From Neelides folsomi (lineage: Eukaryota > Arthropoda > Collembola > Neelipleona > Neelidae), in the NCBI GenBank assembly GCA_034687125.1, contig JAQGBZ010000219.1, positions 43,569 to 107,568 on the forward strand: 64,000 bases of DNA, in the 5' to 3' direction. Below, piece after piece: positions 23,876-38,400 of the stretch; position 1 is the first letter of the stretch; each line of letters starts with the position of its first letter. The notes below the pieces were generated by a model. That model saw only the letters and a list, made by a program, of their open reading frames with translations. It was not told the DNA's origin and did no database searches. Both the position numbers and the translations under genes were made by a program.

Positions 23876-26800
23876 TCATTTTTGCAAAGATTGTTGGAGG
23901 TAGGTGAAAGACGACCCTTCGCCTCGTACTTCTATCTTGGCAAGCTTCTCGGTTGAGCCTGAGTTTTCGACTTGGGCTGACTTGGGTTGGAGCATTCCGG
24001 AAATGACGAAGATGATGGCGCTTTGTGGCTAGAGAATTAAAATGAGGAGACAATTAGACATTGAGGAGAACAAAGGACTCACCGTATTGTTTCAAATCCT
24101 TATTTACTTTCGTATCCTGAGGGGTGAAGTCAACATTGAAGAACGCGTGGCCAAATGGGGGGAGGATTAAATTTGCAGGATAAATTTGAAACACTCCATT
24201 TCCGACTCGCTCAAGTTCTTCGTTCTCCTCATTAAAGGCCGGGTCGGGTACGAACGTGACGGAATTGATGGATTCAAATGTTAATGACACTTCTTCTGGC
24301 TTGTTCTTGATGTTTGTTAGCTTGAATTTAGCCGACGACGTTGCCCACAGAGGAACGTTCTTAAAGAGAAGGCAACTACGTTCGTCTTCGAACTTGTAGA
24401 GTTGATTAATATTTGCATCCTTAAACGTATAAAGAAAATTGTAGAATATTAAGATTTATTGGAATTATTTGTAGTTTAAATTGTATCGTATTATTATTAT
24501 TTTGTTCTAAACCTTGTCCAAAGCGGTATTTTCAGGGGTCAGTTTAATGGTTGGGTAGAAAGCTCTTCCTGTTATGAGTATTGGAATCTTAACTCCTTCT
24601 TTCACCTATATTTAAAGTTACTTGATATTTTATACTTTTAAATAGTTATTATTAAAATACTATTTTTATTAGTTAAATCTCTTCTAAAACTTTTAATTAT
24701 TAAAGGTCATAAGATTTTCAATTTCATCCACTACAATCAAGGACAAGGATTGTGATTTTTCAAATATTTATAGCATTTAAAACCAAGTCATTAATCATAT
24801 TTAGTTTCATAAAATAGGTATGTATTCATGTATACGTACTCTAAGACAGATTTCTTCATAAATATATTCCTTGTCAGCCAATTTTTCAACATCATCCAAA
24901 TTTTTAATAACTGGACATGGATATTTAATAGAAAGTGTCAATTTCGCAATTCCCCCAGGATTTAAATCAACGACTTCAGGGGGCTCAAATTCAATCCCGA
25001 TTGACTTGAGTTCTTCAGAAACTTCATCATATCTGAATGTGACTGGTAGCAATCCAGGATTTCCAACATTGAATGGGAATTCTGATCGAACTCCGACAAA
25101 TACATCTCCAATGTCGAGAATATAAGGAGGCAAATCGACTTCATAAAGAATTTTTCTCGTATCGAATGGGTACGATAAAGCTGTCGAAGAGAAAACCTTC
25201 TTTTTGCCTAATTTGGTCTTTTTACTTTCAATCCTTTGCAATCGATCCTTTGATTTCAAATCCAAGAATATTTTTTCCAAAAAAGCTGACACGAGCTTAT
25301 AATTAATGTAGTGGGAGAAGGCAAGAATTGATATGGTCATGTCTTTTGACACATCAACCCATTCCGAATCCGACTCTTCTCCTTCCAATTCATCTTCGAT
25401 TAAATCAAAATTTTCATATTTTTGTTCATCAAATTCCAATAGCTCTAAATCTTCCTCCTCGTTTTTGACTTCATAATTGATAGGGACAAACAAAGGATTT
25501 GACTCCAACTCGAACGAATTCAAAATGGCATATAAGGGAAGATATTTTGGAATTATTGAGAGGACTTTGAACGCTTTCTCTATTGAGATCTTTGCCCTTC
25601 TCTTTAGATGCTTTCGTTGGCATGAATTGGGTTTTCCTTTTATGCTCGGGGTGCTTTGTCTTGATTGTCTTGACGAGTCTTGGGCATCTTTGAAATCATC
25701 AATAAAGACTCCTTTTTCATGAATTTTGAGTGAACTCAGGGCTCCAAGCACGTATACGAGCGGAAGGCAATCAAAATTTCTTGGTAACATGACCAACACA
25801 CTTGAGAAGCATGAAAATCCCTCAATGTCAAACTTATGTGAACCACAGCCTTTGACTTCCACCCAAAAGCTTGAATGTACAGGGCCAATTTTTTCCGGTG
25901 TATATTCTATGGTGAATATTCCATAGTTCCCTGGTCGAACTCGTATTGAAAGCGGATACACCTTCAGTTTCCCACCGAGCTTCTCTTGCTCTGTTTCGTT
26001 ATTTTTTCCTTTGTAATTGATGAAAACTCTCACAGGCATCTTGCCGAAATTTTTAACTCCAAAGCATCTTACAACAGTTTTTGAATAATTCTATGAGAAT
26101 AAGAAATTAAGCATTTTTTATTCTTTTAATTTTCAATTTCATATTGGATTTGAAATGTAATGAGCTTGAAAATAGAATTTTAGCTAAACCATCTAACTAC
26201 ATTCATTTAGTATCCTTTATATTTTTTATTAGAATTGTAATGAAATAATTCATTTGACTTCAATGACTTACGACTGCTCCATAATTAATAAACTTAGGGT
26301 AGACTGCTAAAAATGATGCAGATGATTCTCCTTGAAAGTCTACATATTTGGAAGCTCCACCTTCGATGGACAAAATCAGAGTCGTCTTAAAGGCGATGTT
26401 TGCATGTGCATAAAATACAGCTGTGAACTTTTGTCGATGACCGGGCTGAATGACTCCGGCCATTGGGACGATGTCGAATATTTCTGGAAGAGCGGTAATG
26501 GCATTTGGATGGGCTTCTGGTTCGGTTGTTTTCAATACAATGTTCTCATCGATTATCTCTTTCTCAGAGTCATGCAATCCCAACATATTCATTAATCTCA
26601 TGCGGTGGAGTGTGTCTCTCATGTAAGTCCCAGGAAAGGGCAATTCGTCTCCGTCCCCACATAATGATTTCCCGTCTTCAGTTGGGTTCGTAAGCCTTGA
26701 CGTATAAATGAGGAAAGCTCATTATAAATTGTAATGCAATTATAAATTATGCCCTACTTACGCTGTGGTGGCAGTGTTGGTAGTCTTTGTAGTCCATGTT

Positions 26801-28224
26801 GAAGTTAATGATAATGGAGTTTCATTGGATTGTCTTGGCATTAATGTTGCATCAGAAGTTAGCACGGCAAACAAATCAGTATTCGTTCGAGTATTTATAC
26901 CTGTCAGGGCTTTCTCTAAATATTTGATTTTGGTATTTGGATCAGTGATTCTGAGATCATTTTCTCTTAACTAGATTTAAAATAATTTAAAAAATAATTT
27001 TATTTAGATTACTTGATTTTATCTAAATAATGTTTTGGAATATGATCTAATTTTAATTACGTTCTTTGAAGCTTCCCAAATGTCCATGTCAGTTTTAGTA
27101 ATGAGTGTCGTGTTCGGCTTTACGTACCATTTATAAGTAAGAGTAAATAATCCAACATTGTCAATTGTAACATCATTGACAGCTTCAGTATGGTTAACTG
27201 CAACTCCGAAATCCACTAGGGCCTTATCCGGTTTTGCTGAGGGGAAATTGATTGTTCCACTTATGGGAAGATTTTCCTTTTAATAGGAACGTTATCAATT
27301 AAGTACAAACTATTGAAATACTTGCAAAAATCGGCACAAAAGTAAAGTAAAAGATGATTACCCCTTCAATGATTCCATTATAAAATATTTTGAATTTGCC
27401 AGTGAAAGTAATTTTCTCGAGTTCCTTTCTTAAATGACGTGCGTCGAAGTTCAATGTGACTGAAATCTCTTCATTTTCGTTAAACGAGTAGTTATACTCC
27501 GTGGGATAATCAAAGTCGTGGTCTTTAATGTAGAAAGAAAATGGGAACTGGACAATGAATGTTGCTTTAATTGGAGTGTCTGATCTATTTCCTATCCGAA
27601 TCATCTCTAAAATATTAATGCTATGTATAGTAAGTATGCCATATACAACTGTATTAAGTGTAAGTTTTTACAGATATATTGTTATATTATTTTTCAATTA
27701 AATTAATATGAAAAAAATTATTTTTAATATTTGATTTTTCTATCATTAACCCTGCTGTTCAAAAATCTTTTCTTCTGGTCCAGCATTAATTTCAAATTCA
27801 ATGCTCCTCCTTGAGAATGTTAAGTTGTACTTGGTCTGATCAACAGGCAATGGATCAACCTCGCTTCTTTTTAATATTCGATCATTTCGTAATTTAGCAA
27901 GGCTTATTGTTGATCTTTTTTTCCTTTTATGTGGTGCTATTACATGATGTACGAAACTAAATGGAGTATTGAAAGATTCTTTAGCATCATCAAAATCACA
28001 ATTTCAAATTTTAATTGATGAAAAGAAATATGATCTTTTATTGAGCATGATCTTAAAACAAATTATTACCCTTTGCTTTCTGCAATACCAAAATGTTTCT
28101 CTAAAAATAAGCCAGTTCCACGTGAAGGAGATTTTTGTCTGTATTTATCTCTATTTGAGGAATCTTCCTTTGTCTTTTGTCCAGTGTGGTCGTTATACGA
28201 GTTCTTTAAAATGCTTCTTATCAT
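23876..28224 (-). CDS. Short HYDIN-like axonemal protein
   Basis: HYDIN is a giant ASH/MSP-repeat protein of the ciliary central pair (C2b projection). Ten exons close in frame to 1088 residues: 28224-28089, 27978-27751, 27606-27362, 27276-27061, 26970-26762, 26695-26272, 26090-24840, 24605-24513, 24419-24108 and 24028-23876. HYDIN signatures include LVDFGVAVNHTEAVNDVTID, EIFDIVPMAGVIQPGHRQKF followed by TAVFYAHANI, SIEGGASKYVDFQGESSASF, VLMLPRN-type LVMLPRNFDCL, and PPYILDIGDVFVGVRSEFPF. The final part, KLAKIEVRGEGSSF, ends an ASH domain and is followed by a stop. Order and content match the N-terminal quarter of HYDIN, whose usual length is about 5000 residues. It may be a truncated duplicate, a split gene, or a lineage-specific short form. 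The first exon and its splice are the least certain. Confidence 0.85.
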
Positions 28225-29444
28225 TTTACTCCCCAATTCAGCTTCCGATGAGAATCGGAATGAATGAGATGAAAGTTTTAATCAAATCAAGTATATGGAT
28301 TCACCAATCTATTACGTACTTTGCAATACAAGCAAATAGAATTTAGCATTCATGATAAGAGCAAAATTGTAAACTCATTTATATTACAATAGCATTATAT
28401 ATGAAAATTTCTATAGCGAATTTGAGTTTTTAAGAATATACTCTTTGGCTTCATTGCCCATTTCTTCTTTAAATGTGTTTTTAACAACTAACTCTCATGT
28501 CTCAGCCATTGAGAGATTTCAATCGAGGATTGAAATTACAAAAGTTTAAAAATTATTAACGACTTTAAACATTTGTGAAAAATATCAAAATTCCACTACA
28601 TTCTTTGTATCTCTTCATCCAATCCATAAATGAGATACATTGGCTAAATGTTACATGGATGCTTTATTTTTTTACTCAACTATTAAATTATTGATCAATC
28701 ATTCTTATTCAGGTAGTTATCAAAATGGAGAAGATTGGGAGTTTGGGAGATTTTGAAGAGAAATCTCTTTGTTTTCCTCCACGCGTTTTTCCATCGTGTG
28801 CCATCTGCTCGTAGTTGAGGCAGGGCGTTTGGGAGAAATCCTCGTCTTGTGCTGCTTGTATTTAGAAGTGGCCAGAGTCTGAAGCATCCGCGGCTCACAA
28901 TGGCAGGTGATACGAATAGTAAGAAAGATCCAAAACATCCAAAGGCGATCTCTAATTGACTGAATCATCTCTTTCTTCCTCTCTCTCCTTCCACCACTTC
29001 TCCCGATTATTAACATTATTTCTCCCTGCCCCTCCTTCATTACTCATCTCATTCTCATTGACCATTTGGGAGTTAAGTGGCTTGATCCGAGAATGAGTGA
29101 GATCATCGCCTTCTTCCTTCCTCCCAGTCCCACCTTCAATCTCCTTCCGATCAAAGACATTTGAAATTGACGTTCGTGGACTCCTCCTTGGAAGTTCCGA
29201 TCCCTTGCTCTTTCTCTTGTTGTCATCCGATCCTATTTTCCTAATTGTCTGGCCAAACGGGATCAGCCTCAATTTGACATAAATCTCAAAAGACGCCCGT
29301 TTTGTACAATTTTGTAATCCAATGTATTCAATTATATAGAAACTTTGAGCAATTTGTGTTCAATCATAATCTTAATTAGGAGTTATCAGCCGAAAGTTCA
29401 ATTGATCTTCTTAAATACCAAGCAAAAAGGGTGAAACCGGATCA
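28225..29444. other. Divergent spacer between HYDIN-like and DIP2
   Basis: This 1.2 kb lies between the start of the minus-strand HYDIN-like gene and the plus-strand DIP2 exon 1, so it should contain both promoters. Overlapping ORFs of about 60-106 codons occur on both strands at 28695-29282, with low-complexity Arg/Lys/Glu or Ser/Pro composition; I regard them as chance. Confidence 0.4.
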
Positions 29445-32400
29445 ATGAAAATGGCATCTGAAATCAGCTTGGAACCGACGCAACTGCCACAAGAAATTCG
29501 TGACAAGTTGGCTGAGCTCGAGTTGGAACTCTCTGAAGGTAATTCAAATGAATTTTCCTTTATAAACTTTCTTTATTTTAAATTATGGGAACGGAATGGA
29601 CAAGGAAATCCGAATACAAGGAGGATTAGAGTTGAGATGCGAGATTAGATTTGTAATTTATGTGGGAGCATGAAGTCGAGAGCATTTTCCATTTTATTTA
29701 CAAACAGAACTGTTGAATACTTAATGCTGTTTCCTTTTGGCAAAAAATCACGATTTATTAACACGCGGCAGCCACGATCAAAAATTTTAACTTAATTCAC
29801 TCGATGTGAGAGTAAATAATTTCTTCGGCATTTGGCATTTTCTAATTTTAGTGTAAAGTTGGAGCTGTTTATTTTCCTTGATTAAATAAATAGTGGAGCC
29901 AACGACCTATTATAATAAACAAATTGTTAGTGTAATTGGAAAGTATAAAAGTGAGCATGGTTATACTTTTTTCAAAGCAAATGCCTTTATGAATTTATCG
30001 CATCGGGAGTTGAATTGAACAGATTGAACACGAGTCCATTTATCCAATCCATTTATCCATTTAATATTTAATAAAAAAACGCATGAGTTGATACAAACCA
30101 TACAGCGATTACGAGACTTGATTAATCTATGAGTCTACGAGAGAGAAAAACGACGCCCAAAATATATTGAAGAACAGGCTTTTGAGCATTAGCTTAAAAT
30201 ATCCATTTTCTATTTACATAAATAATATTGATGTATTAAAGTAAATATGATGTATGATGGTCGTTATCATAATTAGACATTGTCGGTTCAAAGCAATACT
30301 AGCATCCCTTAAAATTTCTTTATATATGATAAATAAATGAAAAAACGTATTGAGAGGGCGATGATAAGAGATAGAGAATGAGCCTTTGTTGGCCCAATTT
30401 GCATTCACCGGATTTTTCCTAATTCTAAATCCAAACACTCAAACACCATAAAGATAAGTTTTTGTAAAAATAGAATTAAAGTCATTTGTAAAAGGGTCTT
30501 GAGCCTGAAGTTGTTTTGAATAAGGAATTGGCAAATTGGGCGATAACCGCATCACCCACTCGCAGATGAATGAATGAAAAACTTTCATCTTCTTTATGCT
30601 TTATAATATTATAATACACCGCGACCATTATTGGATCTCTTGCTGTGAACCCGTTCTCCAAATCCCTCTAAAGACATGTTTATTAATTTCAATTGTGGAA
30701 GAAAATGCTATTTAAGGGGATTCATCCGATTAGTCATTGAGAAAATGTTTAGTTAATGGCTCATGATAACTCAAATTTTACTAATTACAAAAGGCGATTA
30801 TTTAAGACACGACGACTAGGACTCCATTGAAATTGATTTAAGATCAAGGAGGAGTCTTTTAATTTGATATAAGAGAATAAATGATGAGATTAAAAGAGTC
30901 TCGATTAGGCTGAGTTTGGGGCTGGACAACATTTCTTACTTTGGAGGAGACGAAGAAACTCCTACTTGAATCCTCAAATGGATCTCCTCCACTTTCGGTC
31001 TCATACCTTTAGCTATTTTGAATAAAATACCATTCGTTTAAGTGACAAAAGAAAAACATGGGTTTCTCTTTCGTGTGTATTTGAGAGGCTAAATGCTCTC
31101 AAGCTCTTTTGTTCCTACGCTTGTTCCTCCAATTAATTTATTCTGTCTCGTATACATTAGCTGATGTTCTTTGAATATATTCTGAGAGTTCTCCTCATGC
31201 AAACTTGTGTATTTGGTAATCGTGTAATAATGAATGTGTATACACTTTATAGGTTTCTTGGCATGAAATGAAAAACATTATTTCAAGCATTTTCCACAAT
31301 GTTCTTGAAATTGAAAGTAAATTCACTGGAGGTATGAGACTTTAAAAGCGTTGTAAAATGCGTGGTATTTTCCTATTTCCATAAACTTGATATAATTTAT
31401 ATTAAACTTCGTAATGGTACAAAAGGCCAGCTGATTGTGAGTTTAAGACGTAACTTTTAAATCCTCTCAAATCTCTAGGCTTTCGACACATTACAAACAT
31501 TAAAGATTTAATGGACACATATTTACTTTCGAGTTTATAATCTTCATGTGCGCCTTTTCTACTTTCCTCCCTCTTTTCAATCAAAATCTTTTTATACGTC
31601 TACTTGACACTTTAGAAAGCCTCAACTTCTCGAGATTTACTATGGACTGACAATGAGGCTCAATTTTATCTCATTTGTGGTAGGTTAAACGGCGATGGCG
31701 TCGGTCCCACCATTTTTCATTAACCATTTAAGGTTTATGGTTGAGAAATATTTTTTTCTTTTTTAATAATTCACACCTTAGTTATTGCTCTATAAATTTC
31801 ATCAATATCGGGGGGAGAGTTTTCATAGGACAGGTGGTTAATCTTAATGTTGGTGCAATTTGCAATGTTTATTGGAGTAAAAAGTAGTTGAAGAAATGGA
31901 GTACATATAGGAAAAAATTTCTCTAATTTAAATTCAGTGAAGAGTTAATTAATAATTATAGCACATCCACCTCGCCTCATTCTTCTTCAAATTATAGGCT
32001 CTTATCTTTATTTGCACCCCTCATTGTTGGCGGAATGATGTAAAATATAATTATTCGATGAAAGAAAATGAAACCATCCCTTCCACGCACGATGAGCATT
32101 AAAAAGGGAATTAACTCCTTGGGCTCGTGGAGAAACTGAGTCGTTTGAGCTTAACTTCGGTATTATTGTGTGATGGTTCTTGAGAAATCCCTTGTAATAA
32201 TAATCGTACGCAGAATGTAAAAACAAGAAGCACTTTAATAAATACTAATGAAGGTAATTTACCAACGTAAAGATCGTAAATAAGACTTGGAACTTTTTTT
32301 CTTGTTATGTCACAATCTTATATAAAAGTTCAAAGGTTGCTCTCAATTGACAAACATTATATCCACTGGTCGTGTTTTTATGGAGTGAGGCATTGACTGT

Positions 32401-35400
32401 CATCATCCTCCCCATCAAAAATAAATACTTCAGACTACAAATGGCCAGAATGATTAAAGAGATTGTTGGATCAGTCTGTTAAGAGTAAAAAATACTTATT
32501 ACTTGCTACGTTGGTACTTCTGTTTATGTATCTTTATAATTTATTTGACCAATAAAGTTGAGTTGATCTGTGAGGTATATGGTTTGAATCGAACCATCAT
32601 CATACTATAATCATGCATTATACCCATTCTCGCTCTTTCTTGTTAGTTAATGAGACAAGGAGTCAAGTGTCAAGATTTTCTTAATCTTGGCTAACGTCTG
32701 ATTTAATTTATCATGTTTCCTGTATTTCTCAGCCCCATTCCTTTTAATTATTCATGGGAAGAATAGGGACTGTATGAAAAAAGTTAATTCTTTATTATTA
32801 GCTAATGGCGAGTTTCAACAATTGCGAATTGTCGAGGTGGGAAAATGAATGCGTTGATGTGATGTGAACTTCGTCAGAGATAAATTGATCATGTGGAGTT
32901 TAGAGTTAAAAGAATATGCAAATTGTTGGAGGCATTTTCTATCTGACACGAAGTGTTAATTCATCTTGCTCTCCTCTTCTAATATTGCACTCTGGCCCAA
33001 CCCGCCCCTCGCCTTCTTTATGCTCATCGAACCGTTTGAAAACACTAATCGTTCTTTCAAAGTATATGTATGTATTTGCCGCCGCCGGTAGAAGTATAGT
33101 TTAACTAATCTTTTCAGTCTCGTGCGTTCTCGCCTTATTCCGCCCTCTAATTACTCTGTTACTTTGTGTTGATTCTTCGGAGGTTGGAATTTGAAATAGC
33201 TGTGAAAATAGTAATTTGGACTAGGAGTCATGTTTAAAATGGGGAAGCAACCACTTCGCCCACGGTTTCGTCAACTGCTCCACTTTGTACATAGGAGGAA
33301 TTCTCTCGTTGGCAATTGAAACTCGTACTATATACCTTCAGATCGATATCATGTTCCCGTCGCGAAATCCTCAACTCGCCCAACCATATATTATTATACA
33401 ATACACTCCGCTTGATTCTTCTCCACCTCCATTGTAGAGTGACTACTTTACTGCATTTCCATTTTGTAAAGGGAATAAACGCTTGCCAATTTTGTCCATA
33501 TAGACATAAATCCTGGTGGGTTTGTTGATTCAATTCGTTGACGAGTTGAAATTGTAAAATGGGGCTTTGGTTTACAATGACCAATGACTTGTTGATTCTA
33601 CGAGGACATGGAGCGTAGCATAGATGGTCAATTTAACCATTTCTCCTTTTAATGATTCGAATAATGTGTATTTCCATTTAGCATACTATTATTATTTATC
33701 CTCTCCATATAATTTGACCATCATTGTTATCGTGATGGGGTGGACAATGAGATCGTTATGCCGGCCGAGGTTCTCGAATTGTTAAAGTAAACTTAATTTA
33801 AAAAGTAAGAGTCAAAAGGACAATATTTTTATTATTCTTTTATTCTTCACTTATTGATTATCTCATATGATATGAGGAACTTGGAAGGGTGGTGTGGACT
33901 TTGATGGCTGATGGGATAATGAAGGTAGCTTGGAGATAAATTGACTGAACCGGTATGTGCGCCTTTGTGAAGGTCGTTGGTTTTACCTTTTGTATGCCCC
34001 GCATAACTATGGATTTGACACGGCTACGATCCTTATCCGTCTTGATAATCTTGAATTTTAATTACGGATGGCAGGAGGTGGGGGACTGAATAATGTAACT
34101 TTTCAAATGATTCTCGGTCTAATGTCCTCGTATAATGTACACAAAGAGTGAACTAGTTGCGTATTTGAAAAATGATTTGTCTGAACCTCATTTCAAATCT
34201 CTGACCGTATATAATGTTGATAAAATCATTTTTTCGGGCTTGTGTATTATTCAATAGAATAATGATAAAAAAGCTTAACGGGGGCGGTTCAAGTTTTTCT
34301 AAAATGCTGCTTATGAATTTATGAATTGGAATAATAGAAGCTCATGCATATTAATTTTAAAGGTTATGTATTGTAAGCGTTGTTAATGGATGAGAACGGA
34401 GGTATTTCCTGAGAACGGGAGATGAAAATAACTGGACAATTTATAATCTCCTTATTGAAGGTATTGAAATAAGGAATGCGTATGTGTGGAGTGCAGGCTT
34501 CATTTACTCCTCAAGTGGAGGCTGGTGAATGAAGATAAATTCGACCATAAAATGATGTCTAATGGATAAATGTAGTGTGAAGTATTTTCCCTTTTGCGGT
34601 TTATTCGCCATCCCGACTCTCTCATTACCAGGTTGAGCGGTGAGGATGATAATCATAGAGTATGTAGGCATATGTATTTGTATGTGTAGAAAGAAGCAGC
34701 GACTCACTGTGGGTCACCATATGTAGTTAGATAATAATGAGATGAACACGGAACTCGACCGACTCTCCGTTGTTTATCACGCTCCTCAGTTTGTATGCGG
34801 ACTGTCAGTTTATCTGTCAAATGAGTTCTTATCTCGTCATGTGAGGAGTCTCCGGTCCCACAAATGTCAGTGCGGCTATCCACAGGGGAGAAGAATATGA
34901 ACAAGGAATTTCACCAAGTTGTTCATTTCAATGAACTCGGGTTTCGAGTTATTACGTAGGACATGTTTTTAGAATTTGAACGACGACGAACTTCTTCCTT
35001 CCAACGTCTCAACTGTCCTTTTCCACCCATCACGAAGAGGAGGACGAAGAGGAAGGAAATCCTTCTTCCATTATTATTTAGTTATATCAGTAAAAGAAAG
35101 AAGAAAAGTGAGACAGGGAGCGAGGAGGAGGAATCCTTAGGTAATAGGCAATTCCATAAAGGATATGGGCCAGGGCGGAGTCTTTAGAGATAATCGGAAC
35201 TAATGCTAATTAGGGGCCTCAAATTATTTAACTCATGCCCTAACTCCACTTACGGTTTCTTTTATGTTCGCCCATAATGAGAACTTCATTCAAACAAATG
35301 ATCTCTCACATGGTCATGGTGTGTCCTAGAATTGTTTCGTCTAGCGGATCCTCAACTTGAACTTTCCCAACAAGATGTTACGATTTCATGACTAATAACT

Positions 35401-38400
35401 TTGAAGCAGATTTTGAATAATATTACATCTTATGAACTTTTGGTTATGTCTCTTTGTATCTCTTGAGGATTGATGGAGTTGGAAGATTGGACATTACCAC
35501 ACATAGCTTTCTGGCTAATTTGCCTAGTCAAAGAAAAAAAATTAATAATTTCATTCTATCTATGTGGTTAATCTGTTGGAGGGGAGGTTTGAGGTTTCAA
35601 AAATATATCTTGTAATTTCGTATGCATTCTTTCATTTCTTGTATATTCCTCCATTTATGCGAGAAAATTGTATTATTTTGATGGTGAAATAGCGGCTGGT
35701 GAGTGCATTAAGGACGAAGAGTTTTCATGAGGCAGATAAGACTCATCTTATTTTTCTCCTTCATTAGCTCTTCCCTCAATTTCCATTCTGGACCGGAGGT
35801 TGAGGTTTGAGAGAAACTGCAGAGATTCCTTGTGATAAGAAATTTTTTGATAAGCTAATGATGGAATTTATTTTTTGACGTTTCTTATTCCTTGAGCTCC
35901 TAACTGTCCCCCCTGATTTGCAAACTTTTATTATCATTATCACATGTTAGAGATTTTCTACAATGTTCCGCTATTTACAATGAGCGTTTATTGTATTTAC
36001 TCCACACTGTGGGATTGTTTAGGCAAGCTAGTGTTCCATGCTGTGATGTGATTGCTTTCTTGGGGATTCGCAGTAGAAACGAAAAGAGAATTTCACGATG
36101 AGGAGAGTCATTGGGAAATATTGGACTGTCCCCTTTTGTATTTTTGATGTCATTGTTGGAGATTTATTAAATTGAGGACTCGATGTAAATTCGAGCCATT
36201 AAGGTCCTTTCTCTCAATTAACTCTTGCACGAAGCAGAGGCGCGACTGACATTGGACTATCTCAATTTAACTTTGTCCTTTGGAATGTGGGATAAAAGTT
36301 TAAATTGTGGGTTTGAGACTATGCATTACTACTTTAGGTTGAAAGAGGGTTTGATTTGTATGCCTTTTGATAGATTTAGGAGTAATAAAGACATTCGTAT
36401 CAGATCTCATTGTTCCAAGTTTCAATTGGTAATAAAATAGAAAAACGAGCGAATGAAATTCGATTCGAGGGGAGGGAAGGAATTAAATGTCTCTCCTTCA
36501 TGTCACTTATATTTTAATTTTAAATGGGAACTTAAATTATTGTTAAATAATGACTTCGTTTCGCATGAAATTTGAGCCTGCATATCCCCATTTAAATTGT
36601 AATACATGACATGACATCAATTGAGGGTTGAATAATAGAACATATTTGCTTTTAACTTATATTGTAACTCAATGCTGGAAAGCGTCGCACTTGTAAATAG
36701 AGTTCCTCTGAATCCTTAGGCTATTTTAATTCTCGGATATCAAACAAAAATATTATTCACACTCCAAGTTTTCCATTCATCAATATGAAGCATGATGGTG
36801 ATAAAATTATATTATTAAGCATTATTTAGGGTATTAGTAGATGAGTCGTCCATTTGCTTTTTATCACATGACATTTGTGTAATTTAACGTTGACTGTTGT
36901 TGTGTTGACTGTCGACTGTTTAGGTCGTCATTTCCTTGTTTGATTCCGTGGAAGTTAGGGATTTGAGCATTTGTAACCAGTTGAGTGTGAAGATTAGTTT
37001 TAAAGACAATTCTCTTTATAAAAATTAGTATTGAAAGAAGATAATCGGTGAATCTGGAGATAAGTGGTGTGTTTATTAAGAGGAGAGGGTTGAGGTAAAT
37101 CAATTCATTGCCAAGAGGAGGATTTCGATTAAAGAGGAGAGAAGAAGATAAGGGGTGAATATGGAACGATAGTGAATGGGATACCGTGGGGTGAAGGTAC
37201 TTTGAAGAAGAGAATCCCAATCTCAGCTGTGAGTTCTTTCTTGGGGGAGTGAAAGATTTGTAGCCTGCAGAGGCAAACGAGGAGCAGCGAATCAACTCTT
37301 CCTATCCCAAGCCGATTACGTATTATCATATTCCCTTACCTGAACTAGAGTAGTTACGTGGTGGTGGCTGGGAAGGCGAGTTACTCTTCTGAGGAACACC
37401 CCGCTCCTTGTGGAATTCCAACGAGGAATCTCCTCTCATTACAATTCCAATCCATGGGCCTGCATAAAGGATATCCATGAAGAGACGGGACGATTGGACG
37501 CCGGGTCGCATAGCCTGCCCTCGATCATCACACTTTATTTGAGTGTGAAAAGAGTGCAGTTTGTATTGTACAGGCAGGAAGTGGAATTAGTGGCAATCTA
37601 TCAAGTATAGTACATACATTCTTACGAGTACCAGCTTGGAATATAAGAAGGATTGTGGAAGAACTAAAGGTGGTGACGTGTTTAAACTTTGTTGTGTTGA
37701 AATTCTACCTCGTTCTCTTTTTCTGTTTTCCCCATCCTTACCCTAACATATCGGAGTAATTCTATAAATTAGGATTGAGAGAATTTCCCATGGACGATCA
37801 TGACGATAAGTTGATTTTAAGACTGGTGGGACGATTGTGATTAATAAGTGGAGTTTTGCAAACAGAACAATTAGAATTGATAATAAGTGTATGCGTGGAG
37901 GGAGAACAATGACAGGAGCGTTGGACGTGGAGTGTAGTATTGTGGAAATCGTGTGAATCTCCTCGGTGAGATTGGGGATGGAAATGACAGGGAGACTCCT
38001 CTCACTCTACCTGTTACCTTCCTCACCCTTTGCTCCTCGCTCCTATACGACTTTTAATAACAACAACAATAATAATGGGACTAATGAAGAATGGTCTTGG
38101 TAGTAGTGGTGAGGACGAGTGGGTGAAGGAATTGACTTGGATGGGATCTCCGTCACTCGTGTAGTGTTTTACCTTCGCCTATTTCCCCTCACTCAATTCA
38201 CCTTCTCCGCCACCGCAGAGGTTGAGCTCCAGAATTATTTTTCGCTCTTAATGGGAGAAGCGTATTTCGAAACATGAAGGCGAAATAGTTTTAACCTGAC
38301 TCCTCTCTCGCTCCATTCCCCTCCACATTTCCAATGAGAAACATCAATCTTGATTCTCTCATCCAGTGCTTTACATTTCCCGGATCCCTGGAGTGAATAA

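Noticed and set aside
24031-24107. Frameshift near the end of the HYDIN-like gene
   Set aside because: Using the donor ACGAAA|GTAAAT instead of the stronger-looking TACG|GTGAGT restores the ASH-domain frame, so no frameshift is needed.
5621-28224. Definite operon with spliced leader
   Set aside because: Only shared orientation supports it; spacers are long and at least one gene has its own core promoter.
32570-32605. GGTTTGAATCGAACC, resembling a tRNA T-arm
   Set aside because: It is a simple palindrome; no acceptor stem, D-arm or anticodon arm could be placed around it. No tRNA was found in the window.
36864-37295. 143-codon minus-strand frame
   Set aside because: Low-complexity Ser/Leu/Asn composition, no family resemblance, and antisense within DIP2 intron 1.
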